Assembly (NCBI RefSeq): GCF_000517545.1
Contig: NZ_BAIV01000021.1
Span: 1 to 64,000 of the forward strand
Direction: 5' to 3'
DNA: 64,000 nt
Source of the DNA: Bacteroides reticulotermitis JCM 10512
GTDB taxonomy: Bacteria > Bacteroidota > Bacteroidia > Bacteroidales > Bacteroidaceae
Part shown: positions 8,274 through 16,439 of the stretch, piece by piece
Numbering within the stretch: position 1 is the first letter of the stretch
Layout of the letters: each line of letters opens with the position of its first letter
Program-made: the position numbers and the translations under genes
Notes under the pieces: model-generated
What the model was told of the DNA's origin: nothing
The model's database searches: none
The model's input: the letters and a program-made list of their open reading frames with translations, nothing else

Positions 8274-9512
8274 ATGAAACAAGGAACAATGAACATTCTA
8301 TTTTTCGTTCTGAAAACGAAATTGTTGAAAAACGGTGAAGCACCGATTCTTATGCGCATAACCATCGACGGACAGTTTGATGAGATAAGAATTCAGCGAA
8401 GCACTCCCCTGAAATATTGGAATGCGGCCAAAGGATGCAGCAAAGGAAAGGACAGGGCATCCGCCGAATTGAACAGCTTTATAATGGCCCTGAATGTACG
8501 CGCCCTTGAAAAGCATAAGGAGTTAATGCTGGAACAGGCATTGATTACTCCCAGGCTGTTACTGAAACGGATATTCGGCAAAGATACGGAAATGCGTACT
8601 TTACTCGGGACCATGCGGCAGGAAATAGAAGATATGGAAAAAGTGGTGAATATCAACTACTCCCCCATTACCATCAACCGCTATAAGAACGTACTGAAGA
8701 AACTCGAAAACGCCATACCAGCCTTTTATGACAAGCAGGACATCACTTTCTACGAACTTACACCGGAATTTATCAAGGCGTTCGACCTGCACCTGAAAAC
8801 AAAAGCCGGACTGTGCCGCAATACGATTGTCCGCTACATGAAATGCTTCAAGAAGATCACAAACATGGCTCTTGCCAAGGAATGGATGCGGAAAGATCCT
8901 TTCTATGGTTATAAGATGAAACAGGACGAAACAGATCCGGTATTCCTTACTTATGACGAGTTGCAAGCTATCATGAAGAAAGAATTCACCATCCCGCGCC
9001 TGGCTCTGGTGCGGGACATTTTTATCTTCGCTTCGTTCACCGGCCTGGCTTTCGCAGACGTATCCACGCTCCGCAAGGAAAATCTCATGCAGGACAACAG
9101 TGGCGACTGGTGGATAAGGAAAGGGAGGGTCAAGTTGGAGCACCACCGCAAGGCATCCTCCGTCAGCAACATTCCACTGCTGCCCGTGCCGCTTGCCATA
9201 CTGCAAAAATACAAAGATGATCCTGTATGCATGAAAAAAGGATATTGTCTTCCCGTACCAAGCAACCAGAAGATGAACAGTTATCTGAAGGAAATCGCCG
9301 ATTGCTGCGGGATTAAAAAGAACCTGAGCACCCACGCGGCCCGCCACACGTTTGGAACCACCATTACGCTCGCCAATAACGTACCGCTGCAAGATGTTTC
9401 AGCGATGCTCGGACATGCCTCCACGCGCATGACACAGCATTATGCACGCGTTATGAACACCAATCTGAAGGAGGCAATGAATCAAGTAAAAGAACGGCTG
9501 GCACAAAAATAA
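8274..9512 (+). CDS. Tyrosine recombinase, ICE integrase
   Basis: Site-specific recombinase expected to integrate and excise the element at tRNA-Phe. The 412-residue protein has an N-terminal arm-binding domain (about residues 1-95), a SAM-like core-binding domain (about 105-210) and a catalytic domain. The catalytic domain shows HAAR (H354, R357), the LGHAST box and nucleophile Y390 in TQHYARV. The position of the first catalytic Arg is Ala259 (FTGLAFADVSTL), as is common in Bacteroides recombinases; IntDOT also lacks that Arg. It is read away from the tRNA. No clear -7 box was seen in front of it. Confidence 0.93.
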   Translation: MKQGTMNILFFVLKTKLLKNGEAPILMRITIDGQFDEIRIQRSTPLKYWNAAKGCSKGKDRASAELNSFIMALNVRALEKHKELMLEQALITPRLLLKRIFGKDTEMRTLLGTMRQEIEDMEKVVNINYSPITINRYKNVLKKLENAIPAFYDKQDITFYELTPEFIKAFDLHLKTKAGLCRNTIVRYMKCFKKITNMALAKEWMRKDPFYGYKMKQDETDPVFLTYDELQAIMKKEFTIPRLALVRDIFIFASFTGLAFADVSTLRKENLMQDNSGDWWIRKGRVKLEHHRKASSVSNIPLLPVPLAILQKYKDDPVCMKKGYCLPVPSNQKMNSYLKEIADCCGIKKNLSTHAARHTFGTTITLANNVPLQDVSAMLGHASTRMTQHYARVMNTNLKEAMNQVKERLAQK

Positions 9513-9593
9513 CATTAAAAACCATTCATAAGAAGAAAAAGAGGATATGCGTTGATATCCTCTTTTCGTTATTCCCCCAAATTCTTCTTTCAG

Positions 9594-10037
9594 TCATTGA
9601 ATTTGTGCGTTGATTTCATTTCTGAACTTCGTCGGGTCGGCAATAAACCTGAATGTGTTCGTTGCCCCGCCGGTAGTTACCACGATCGACCCAAAGCCGA
9701 ATATACGTCCCAAAACAGGCTGGCTAATCCGTAATCCCTCACATTTATTCAGAACCAGTTCAAGAGCGTCACGGCTAAGAACCCCCGATTTCAGAACAAC
9801 CCTTTTATTGGTGACGACATATTCAGTCCCTATTTTTAAAAGAATCCTCTTGACCAGCTGAAGCAGTCCTGCCAGTAACAGAATTAAACCGATATAGTAT
9901 AAAAAGCCCGCCTGTGCCGAAGAAAAAAAGGCACCCAATAATAACAATACTGCCGGATATACGAAAATATACCAATGGATATCCGCCTTGTACCTGACCT
10001 CTTCACCTGCCTGCAGGTTATTCTGAATATAGCTCAT
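9594..10037 (-). CDS. PH-domain (YdbS-like) membrane protein
   Basis: The 147-residue protein has a membrane hairpin of two hydrophobic segments (about residues 25-65) followed by a bacterial pleckstrin-homology domain. The domain includes the typical YVVTNKRVVLKSGVLSRDALELVLNK-type strand pattern with GSIVVTTGG near the end. Such bPH_2 proteins are membrane-bound and poorly understood; a role in envelope stress or in ICE biology is not established. It is a single gene pointing toward the integrase, with its own promoter at 10081-10110. It may be ICE accessory cargo. Confidence 0.8.
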   Translation of the reverse strand: MSYIQNNLQAGEEVRYKADIHWYIFVYPAVLLLLGAFFSSAQAGFLYYIGLILLLAGLLQLVKRILLKIGTEYVVTNKRVVLKSGVLSRDALELVLNKCEGLRISQPVLGRIFGFGSIVVTTGGATNTFRFIADPTKFRNEINAQIQ

Positions 10038-10080
10038 ACTTCTTGACTATTAACAGATTACTTATTTTTTCATCAAGGGA

Positions 10081-10110
10081 CAAAAATACATATAATCAAG
10101 ACATCACAAA
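10081..10110 (-). promoter_or_regulatory. Promoter of PH-domain gene
   Basis: On the minus strand TTTG (10110-10107) and TATTTTTG (10088-10081) are 18 bp apart, giving a leader of about 37 bases before the start codon at 10037. Confidence 0.6.
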
Positions 10111-10253
10111 ATAAATCGAGGGGTTTTCTTTCAGTCCGATATTTGTAACCCTGAAACATTAAACAAACCGGATAGACAAGAGCCCGTTTTATCCCGTTTT
10201 GACCCGTTAATTTCTTAATACCATCAACAACAGTCATATTTCAACTTCTTACC

Positions 10254-10383
10254 TGCAAATATAGTCCCGTGCCTTTGGATTGAGCAAGGCAGCCCTACGG
10301 GCCGGTTGGCCAGGGAAAAATCATCCTCACTTCGTTGCGGTATTTTTCCCTGCCAAGCCTTGCACAATCCCGGCACGGAACAG
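10254..10383. repeat. Long palindromic structured element, copy A
   Basis: Nested stems close on one another: CCGTGCC (10267-10273) with 10372-10378; GGATTG (10277-10282) with 10365-10370; GCAAGGC (10284-10290) with 10357-10363; TTGG and CAGGGAAAAAT (10306-10321) with 10342-10356. A side hairpin CCC/GGG sits at 10293-10301 and the end loop holds CATCCTC and TGCGGT. The same architecture with different paired bases occurs at 14137-14265. The left arm also contains a minus-strand promoter, TTG-N21-TATATTTG (10287-10256). Function unknown; it could act as DNA, single-stranded DNA or RNA. Confidence 0.8.
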
Positions 10384-10451
10384 TCCGGCAAGTAAGAAAT
10401 CGAAATACCGGCTCCACGGGGCCGGACATGTCTAATTCTAAAAGTAAAAAA

Positions 10452-11612
10452 ATGACTGAAATGACAACAATGAAGGTTCACGAAGAAAAAGTAAGGGACT
10501 TTACTGGCAATGCAGGAGAACAGACAGCTACTCCTCTGACGAAGGCAAACGCGCATCGCGCCAGTCTTATCCGGAGAAAAGGGACGGATGATGAAGCGAT
10601 TCCTTTCCACTTCCGTAAGAAATGCACAGGAATGAATGTGTATGTCCATACTTATGGAAAGGATGAAGCGGAGCTCCGTCCGTCGGACTTCAAGGATTGG
10701 GATGTGGCGGAGTTCAAGCATCCCGGATATCTGGAAGATATGGAAGGTGCCGCATCTGACGCCTACCGTTGGAATTCATTTGAACCGGATGAACGGGGAA
10801 AAAGCGACATCATGCACTACGAGGCACAACTCCATGAGGATTTACAGCAGATACCGGCAGAAAAACAGGAGGATTATATCAGAACCTACAGATCCGGATT
10901 CACTGCGCTGACTGGATGCTTGTCCCGATGCGCAAGTCCAATGGTTACAGGACCGGCAGGATTCAATTGCCGCAGGAATGAGAAAGCCAATAACGCCTAT
11001 CGGAATAAATACAATGCATTCCAGGAATGGCGCAACCGGATTCTGCTAACCGCCCGGCGGGCAGCAGAAAAGGCAAGGCCGGAAAAGGAAAGACAGGAAG
11101 AAGCATGGCTGGGACTCAAACGCCAGATCGTAAGCAGTGCAAACACTATCCGTGAAATTGATACCGGAAAAGCCAAAGGTTACGACCGGTCGTTGTTCGT
11201 AAGCAGTATCCTGAATAAGGTCGGCACTTTCGCCAGCCATGGCAATGTGGAAATCGTACAAAGAGCCGTGGATCTCATTATCGAATATAATTCCGGAGTG
11301 AAGAAACCTGTCATCACCGCACGTAGCAGATTCTTCCGGCTCCCCGAAGCGGCACAGCGCATGAAAGAGAAACTGCAAGCCGCAAGGCAACAGGATAACA
11401 AAATAATAGAATTTGAAGACGGGAAGCTTGTTTGGAACTACGAAGAAGAACGTTTGCAGATATGCTTCAACGATATACCCGGGGAAAACAAGCGCAAGGA
11501 ATTGAAATCGTACGGTTTCCGCTGGTCTCCAAGGTTTAAGGCCTGGCAACGTCAACTGACCGGCAATGCCGTATATGCAGCGGGGAAAGTGCTGAACCTT
11601 CAAAATATGTGA
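10452..11612 (+). CDS. ICE accessory protein of unknown function
   Basis: About 386 residues from the start at 10452 (MTEMTTMKVHEEK); an in-frame ATG at 10428 is an alternative. The first half contains MVTGPAGFNCRRNEKANNAY, a sequence type I associate with Bacteroidales conjugative elements. A basic, coiled-coil-prone middle follows. The C-terminal segment ELKSYGFRWSPRFKAWQRQL resembles the small C-terminal module found in many mobile-element and anti-restriction-related proteins. It lies just after structured element copy A and heads a run of tightly spaced plus-strand genes. Exact function not known. Confidence 0.75.
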   Translation: MTEMTTMKVHEEKVRDFTGNAGEQTATPLTKANAHRASLIRRKGTDDEAIPFHFRKKCTGMNVYVHTYGKDEAELRPSDFKDWDVAEFKHPGYLEDMEGAASDAYRWNSFEPDERGKSDIMHYEAQLHEDLQQIPAEKQEDYIRTYRSGFTALTGCLSRCASPMVTGPAGFNCRRNEKANNAYRNKYNAFQEWRNRILLTARRAAEKARPEKERQEEAWLGLKRQIVSSANTIREIDTGKAKGYDRSLFVSSILNKVGTFASHGNVEIVQRAVDLIIEYNSGVKKPVITARSRFFRLPEAAQRMKEKLQAARQQDNKIIEFEDGKLVWNYEEERLQICFNDIPGENKRKELKSYGFRWSPRFKAWQRQLTGNAVYAAGKVLNLQNM

Positions 11613-11614
11613 TC

Positions 11615-12274
11615 ATGAATACTGAACAACTCCTGAAAATAAAATTTATGTGTACCGGTAATAAACTGTACTGGAAATCGGACCTCTACCCGGAAGGAAA
11701 GGTGGAGGTACGGGTTACATTGGCCACTTATGCCGACAACGACAATCTTTATGTTGGACTAAACCGTCCATGTACAAAGGAGGAAGGTCGTTGGGAACCC
11801 TTCACCGACCTGACCGTCAACCAACATTCCCTGCCCCCATTCCATGCGTACGTGGATAACCGGGATTATAACCGGGGGGCGTATGAGTTCCTGACTGGTT
11901 ATGGAATCGCCCAACCGGTTGCGCTTCCCAGGCATAACGGATTCCGCCTGTTCAGATTCAATGCGGACAGGCTGAAGGAACTTGCACCGGAACATTACCC
12001 CATGATAGCCCGGAAACTGCCTCCCGGAAAGACGGCCATCGGGATGCAGGAGTACAACGGCTACAACTATCCAATCAGAACAATAAAGAATGTCTATGGA
12101 TTGTATATGCTATCGACATTGGAATTTGAAAAAATCCTTCGTGAAGGGGAACAACAGGGCAATGCCGAAGCAGCCGAAATACTTGAAAGCATCTGTCATT
12201 TCTGTACGAAGGAAGACCTGAACGGATTGACTGATGAAGAAATGGTGGAAGATATAACCCGTGGAGCGATATGA
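11615..12274 (+). CDS. ICE accessory protein of unknown function (DUF4313-like)
   Basis: About 219 residues from MNTEQLLKIKFM. The ATG at 11615 is preferred to the GTG at 11609, since it follows the previous stop by 2 bp. The N-terminal half (ALATYADNDNLYVGLNRP-type strand, then EPFTDLTVN) resembles the DUF4313 proteins of conjugative elements. The C-terminal part ends in an acidic helix. It overlaps the next start by 4 bp, so translation is probably coupled. No catalytic motif seen. Confidence 0.7.
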   Translation: MNTEQLLKIKFMCTGNKLYWKSDLYPEGKVEVRVTLATYADNDNLYVGLNRPCTKEEGRWEPFTDLTVNQHSLPPFHAYVDNRDYNRGAYEFLTGYGIAQPVALPRHNGFRLFRFNADRLKELAPEHYPMIARKLPPGKTAIGMQEYNGYNYPIRTIKNVYGLYMLSTLEFEKILREGEQQGNAEAAEILESICHFCTKEDLNGLTDEEMVEDITRGAI

Positions 12275-13257
12275 AAACCGAAATCCCAACAAAATCATGG
12301 AAGAGCTACATTCCGAAATCGGTCAGCCTGTACTATGTGGACTATAATGAGAACCTGAATGGGCAGGAAGCGCTGCAGGAAGCATGTATCCGGCAGAACA
12401 GTCTCATACCCTTATATGAAAAAGTACAGGAATGGTATATGGAACAGGAAACAGACAATCTGGATGAAATACTTGGCCATATTAAGGAAAGTATGACAAA
12501 AGACCGCAGATTACGTACATACAGGAAACACGAAAATGAAATACGGGATATGTTGTACGAACGGAACGATACCGATCCGTCGGACGGGTTAATCCGCAAT
12601 TCCTCCATTACCAACATGTTCTACTCCCTCGGAGTGGAAACAGACGGTTGCGATACATACGGCAATACGCGTACAGAGTCGGAAACAATGACCTGCCATA
12701 GAATCAGACGTGCACTGAGATTGAAAAAAGGACAGTATGACGACCGGATTCTTGAACTGACAGGAAACGCTTCGTATGGGGGTGAACTCCGGATCTATTT
12801 TAACGCCATGTTCAACAAACTGTTGACGGGCGATCCCGGAAATGATTTCAAGTCCATCCGTTTTCACGGTGATGTCGTAGTTGCCTTGGCAGACAGCCGC
12901 AACGGTTCCGGTTACGACATCACGTTGCCGATAGACGTCACGCTTCCATTCCGAAGGGACAACCTCTTTGTGGATTCACAGGTACATTATTCGTATGCAG
13001 ATGAGGTTTGCGGAATGTGTAGCGACTGGTGCGGTTCCACCAAGTGGGAAACGGGCATGAAACCATTAAAAGGATCCATCCGTGCAAGCAGGATGGCCGG
13101 GCATCTGCAACAGGAAGCCGGATATGAAAAGACCTTCCGCGAAGGGAAATGCACATCCGGTGACATGAATTACAAACGCCATCGGGACACATTCTATATC
13201 AACAGTTTCCCCTGCGGCAACAGATGCCCCCATTGCGGAACATTCTGGATAGACTGA
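12271..13257 (+). CDS. ICE accessory protein with C-terminal zinc-finger motif
   Basis: A 328-residue protein that I do not recognise. It has Cys pairs CGMCSDWC near residue 250 and a C-terminal CGNRCPHCGTFWID that looks like a zinc ribbon, suggesting nucleic-acid binding. Its start overlaps the previous stop in an ATGA arrangement. It lies in the accessory block between the integrase and transfer genes. The ORF is intact. Confidence 0.7.
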   Translation: MKTEIPTKSWKSYIPKSVSLYYVDYNENLNGQEALQEACIRQNSLIPLYEKVQEWYMEQETDNLDEILGHIKESMTKDRRLRTYRKHENEIRDMLYERNDTDPSDGLIRNSSITNMFYSLGVETDGCDTYGNTRTESETMTCHRIRRALRLKKGQYDDRILELTGNASYGGELRIYFNAMFNKLLTGDPGNDFKSIRFHGDVVVALADSRNGSGYDITLPIDVTLPFRRDNLFVDSQVHYSYADEVCGMCSDWCGSTKWETGMKPLKGSIRASRMAGHLQQEAGYEKTFREGKCTSGDMNYKRHRDTFYINSFPCGNRCPHCGTFWID

Positions 13258-13299
13258 AAACTCAACGCTTATATTACTCATCAATTTAAAAATATCAGT

Positions 13300-13593
13300 A
13301 TGAAAATCATGTGCGATCAAAAGTATTACGATAAAGTAATGCAGTATGCAACATCCATTCACGACATGTCCCTTCAGAATTGCCTGAACCGTCTCAAAGA
13401 GTGGGAAAAGAATCCCAACTACCCGTGTGAAATAGAACTTTACCATGACAGGGCTCCCTATTGTTTCGGATTCGTTCAAAGGTATCCCGACGATAAACAA
13501 GGCATCGCCGGCGGCCTGCTTTATCACGGTTCACCCGACGAATCGTTTGCCGTACAGCTTACTCCTTTCAAAGGATGGCAAATACATACTTAA
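13300..13593 (+). CDS. DUF4120 family protein
   Basis: A 97-residue protein with the DUF4120 pattern: YYDKVMQYATSIHDMSLQNC, LNRLKEWEKNPN, then GGLLYHGSPDESFAVQLTP and a WQIHT end. The family is found in Bacteroidales conjugative transposons; its role is unknown. It is followed 13 bp later by another small accessory gene. Intact. Confidence 0.82.
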   Translation: MKIMCDQKYYDKVMQYATSIHDMSLQNCLNRLKEWEKNPNYPCEIELYHDRAPYCFGFVQRYPDDKQGIAGGLLYHGSPDESFAVQLTPFKGWQIHT

Positions 13594-13606
13594 AAAACGG
13601 GAACAA

Positions 13607-14110
13607 ATGGAAGACTGGATGAAATATGCCAGGGATATGGCAAAAGCGGAAAAGGAGCTGGATATTGAAATGTGGGTCATCATATCCTTTTACCGCAGGA
13701 CGGTGGAGAAGGAAAATATCCTGATTTTCCGCTATGATTTGCCGAAAAGGCTGGCAGACAAATACTGCTGGGTGATTGGTTGGAGAAAAGCCCGGCTTAT
13801 CTGCCGATACCCCAGAGGGAACGTTTATCATACCTATTCCCTATACGACAAACATAGCGGAGAAGACTACTCGTTCGGTTCTGACCTGTCCAGACTGGCT
13901 GCTGCCAAAGCGCAGGTCACTAAAATGCAACGTTCCATACAAGACTATGTCAAGGTACAGAAGCAGGGCAACCTCTTTTTTGATGAAGACAAGGACGAAA
14001 TGTTGCTAAAGGCCCGGAACAAACTAAAAATAAAGGAAAAGAATGTACAACAGGCAGAGAACAGATTACATGAGAAAGTTGAAAGCCACAGATGCGGATT
14101 TCGGGAATAA
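13607..14110 (+). CDS. ICE accessory protein of unknown function
   Basis: About 167 residues starting MEDWMKYARDMAK at 13607. Upstream in-frame codons would overlap the DUF4120 gene and are not needed. The N-terminal half is mixed beta, and the C-terminal third (KARNKLKIKEKNVQQAENRL) is a charged coiled coil. I do not recognise the family. Its stop is 27 bp before structured element copy B. Confidence 0.65.
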   Translation: MEDWMKYARDMAKAEKELDIEMWVIISFYRRTVEKENILIFRYDLPKRLADKYCWVIGWRKARLICRYPRGNVYHTYSLYDKHSGEDYSFGSDLSRLAAAKAQVTKMQRSIQDYVKVQKQGNLFFDEDKDEMLLKARNKLKIKEKNVQQAENRLHEKVESHRCGFRE

Positions 14111-14136
14111 GCCGGAATCCGCATTCTCATTTCTTG

Positions 14137-14265
14137 CTGCAAAGATAGCCGTTTGCCCGATGATTGCGCAAGGCGGTCCTTCGGACTGGTTGGCGGAGAA
14201 AAATCATCCTCGCAAGCTGCGGTATTTTTTCTCGCCAAGCCTTGCCGCCAATCCCGGACAAACAG
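14137..14265. repeat. Long palindromic structured element, copy B
   Basis: Same layout as copy A (10254-10383). GTTTG (14151-14155) pairs with 14259-14263; GATTG (14162-14166) with 14249-14253; GCAAGGC (14168-14174) with 14239-14245. A side hairpin GTCC/GGAC sits at 14176-14186. TTGGCGGAGAAAAAT (14190-14204) pairs with 14224-14238. Several stems differ in sequence from copy A yet stay paired. A minus-strand promoter, TTG-N21-TATCTTTG (14171-14140), lies in the left arm at the same place as in copy A. The element lies between two accessory genes. Confidence 0.8.
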
Positions 14266-14338
14266 ACAGCACATCCAACAAGAAATAAAAACGCCTATCC
14301 TACAAGGCGGATTGTCTAACTAAAAAACAATAACAGGT

Positions 14339-14617
14339 ATGGAAACATTGGATTACAGAAATATGCTGCTTATCTCCCTGTGGCAGTACAACCATCACGA
14401 GCGTGAAGGATTAACCCCGCAACTCTTCCGGGAGACATTCGGAGAAATAGGCGGGAACCATTATTACGACAAATGGATACATTATTTCAATCATAACCTC
14501 TGGGACATGATTGCCTATTTAGGAAACGAAACTGAAAACGGACAGAAATTCTGTGACATGCTTGTTAGACAAGTCCGGTTGTACCGGCAAAACCGAAAGC
14601 CTTATGGAATTCAGTAA
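14339..14617 (+). CDS. Small ICE protein of unknown function
   Basis: A 92-residue, Tyr/His-rich protein (METLDYRNMLLISLWQYNHH) with no recognised motif. It follows structured element copy B and overlaps the next small gene by 14 bp. Compact gene spacing and codon use like its neighbours support it as real. Confidence 0.6.
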   Translation: METLDYRNMLLISLWQYNHHEREGLTPQLFRETFGEIGGNHYYDKWIHYFNHNLWDMIAYLGNETENGQKFCDMLVRQVRLYRQNRKPYGIQ

Positions 14618-14756
14618 CTTTTATACCGTCAAAACATTGCAACTGTTCAATGATACCACCGGATACGCCCATAAAACGGATGGCAGCGATACGGACAAGG
14701 TAAACCGGCTTATCGCGCTCATCCGGAAGGAAAGGGACATCCATGAAGCCCGATAG
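14604..14756 (+). CDS. Small ICE protein of unknown function
   Basis: About 50 residues from MEFSNFYTVKTLQLFND, ending 8 bp before the next start. The upstream in-frame start at 14553 would overlap the previous gene further. The product is helical and charged. No family recognised; retained because it fills the gap exactly between two genes. Confidence 0.5.
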   Translation: MEFSNFYTVKTLQLFNDTTGYAHKTDGSDTDKVNRLIALIRKERDIHEAR

Positions 14757-14764
14757 CCGGTGAT

Positions 14765-15405
14765 ATGATCGAATATACCTCCCGTAGCGGTGAGTATTAC
14801 GGAAAAGCGCATCTACAGCGCATATATGACGACCATATGGAAATCTGCCTGAATCCCCATGTGCCGTTCTGCTACGAAATGGATAAATCCCCTTGTTACG
14901 ACACCAGTGGAGGATCGTGGTTATGTCCCGAAAAAGTAGTGTTGGAGCCTGCCGGAACCGGAAGCAGAGAATTCAAGACATGGGGACATGCCGGAAGATG
15001 CGCCCATGGAGCCGTCCACTTCTGTACATCCGTCAGGAAGTGGAGATATACCGAACCCGCCCCGTTTTACGGAAAATATACGGGTAAAGACTGGGCAAGA
15101 TATTTTATCAGCAAAAGGCCGGAACCGGAGAGACCGGGAGAATTCACCTACAAATGCGACGAGTTCACCCTCTATTCGGAGACGGAATTTAACCGACTGG
15201 TAAAATCCTGCACGGAGAAGTCTTTGACGGTTTCTACCGGGACTCACTCGTCCTTTGGGGATACCGTATGGACTGGCAATTCCTCACGGAAGAAGAATGG
15301 AAAAGGACAAAAGCCGATGTACATCTGTCCTTTCTGGGTATTTCTCCCGTAAAAATCAAAACCTACGACGATACGCACACAATAATCATCTACAAAAAGA
15401 GATAA
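14765..15405 (+). CDS. ICE accessory protein, one frameshift
   Basis: The first frame runs from MIEYTSRSGEYYGKAH to about 15202. There a GTAAAATCC run lacks one A relative to the continuing frame ILHGEVFDGFYRDS, which ends at 15405 in TIIIYKKR. The restored protein is 213 residues and ends 3 bp before the methylase start, which supports the repaired reading. It resembles uncharacterised proteins of Bacteroides conjugative elements. Several Cys, His and Trp residues are conserved-looking, but no function can be given. Confidence 0.75.
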
Positions 15406-15408
15406 ACG

Positions 15409-16159
15409 ATGCCAACATTCGATACACCTTACGCAATCCGTCCGCTGGAGAAACTGATAATGGATTTCTCGTATGCGAACGGATATGACCCGCTCAATGT
15501 CTTCAGGGATTTCCTGGCCTATATCATCCATGGCTTTTCTCCGGACGCACCTTCGCTGCACAACTGGAAATACAAACGCCAGCAAAATGTCATATTCATG
15601 AATATGGTTATTGAATGGACACAGCTCATGCAGCGTGAAATACAGGATGATACGGACTGGTACGATCCGTTCGGGGATTTGTATATGGCTCTCGCTTCCC
15701 GTGGCACGCAACAGTCGCAGGGGCAGTTCTTCACTCCGGTACACATCTGCGACCTGATGGTGATGTGTTCCGATACGGGAGAGAAAAAAACGGGCAGAGA
15801 ATAGGCGACCCGACGTGCGGAAGCGGAAGGCTGCTGCTGGCCTACCATGTGCGGCACTTGGGAAACTACCTGGTAGCGGAAGACATCAACCAGACCTGCT
15901 GCCTGATGACCGTATGCAACATGCTCATACACGGATGTGTGGGGGAAGTAATCTGGCATGACAGCCTTGATCCCAGGAACTTCATGGAGGATGGAAGGTC
16001 AATCCGGTTCTTACTGCAACAGGTATCCCCACGGTCAGAAAAATGGGGATGGAAGAATATCAGGCAAGCCGGAACCTGCCTATATCCCCTTACCTGATAC
16101 ACAAGCCGTCACACGGCAGTAACGGCAGCCGTAAGCCACATAGTCCTTTGCCGTTATAA
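15409..16159 (+). CDS. N6-adenine DNA methylase-like protein, two frameshifts
   Basis: The N-terminal part (residues 1-125) ends in SQGQFFTPVHICDLM, and the next frame continues GQRIGDPTCGSGRLLLAYH. This is the S-adenosylmethionine-binding motif I (DPxxGSG) of N6-adenine methylases. The breaks lie in an A7 run at 15784-15790 and near 15988-15992, each needing one extra base. The third frame continues WKVNPVLTATGIPTVRK to the stop at 16157-16159. The restored protein is 250 residues. I see no NPPY catalytic motif, so it may be a truncated or degenerate relative rather than an active methylase. ICE copies may protect against restriction (inference). Confidence 0.75.
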
Positions 16160-16201
16160 ACAACTTTCAATATACAATCATAACTTTTAAAACACATATG
16201 T

Positions 16202-16408
16202 ATGGAAAATCCGATTATCAAAAGAATCTGCAACTCATGCAGTTGCGATGAATGCGAAGCACAGGAATATCTGGACGATGAAATCAGAAACTTACGGGAA
16301 TTAAAGGAGTTGAATGATCTCAGGTACAGCGACCTGGAACTGGCATGTACCAATCTTGGATTGGAAAATGATTATGTTCAATATTTCATCAACAGACTGT
16401 CAGTATAA
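16202..16408 (+). CDS. Small Cys-containing ICE protein
   Basis: A 68-residue acidic protein with an N-terminal Cys cluster CNSCSCDEC that could bind a metal, followed by helical sequence. No family recognised. It lies 31 bp before the DUF932 gene and is probably co-transcribed with it. Confidence 0.6.
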   Translation: MENPIIKRICNSCSCDECEAQEYLDDEIRNLRELKELNDLRYSDLELACTNLGLENDYVQYFINRLSV

Positions 16409-16439
16409 CATTTAATATCAACTTAAAAAAACAAAAATC

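Noticed and set aside
8393..9392. Long minus-strand open frames (up to 263 codons) opposite the integrase
   Set aside because: Antisense shadows of a gene with clear catalytic motifs; no start context or protein signature.
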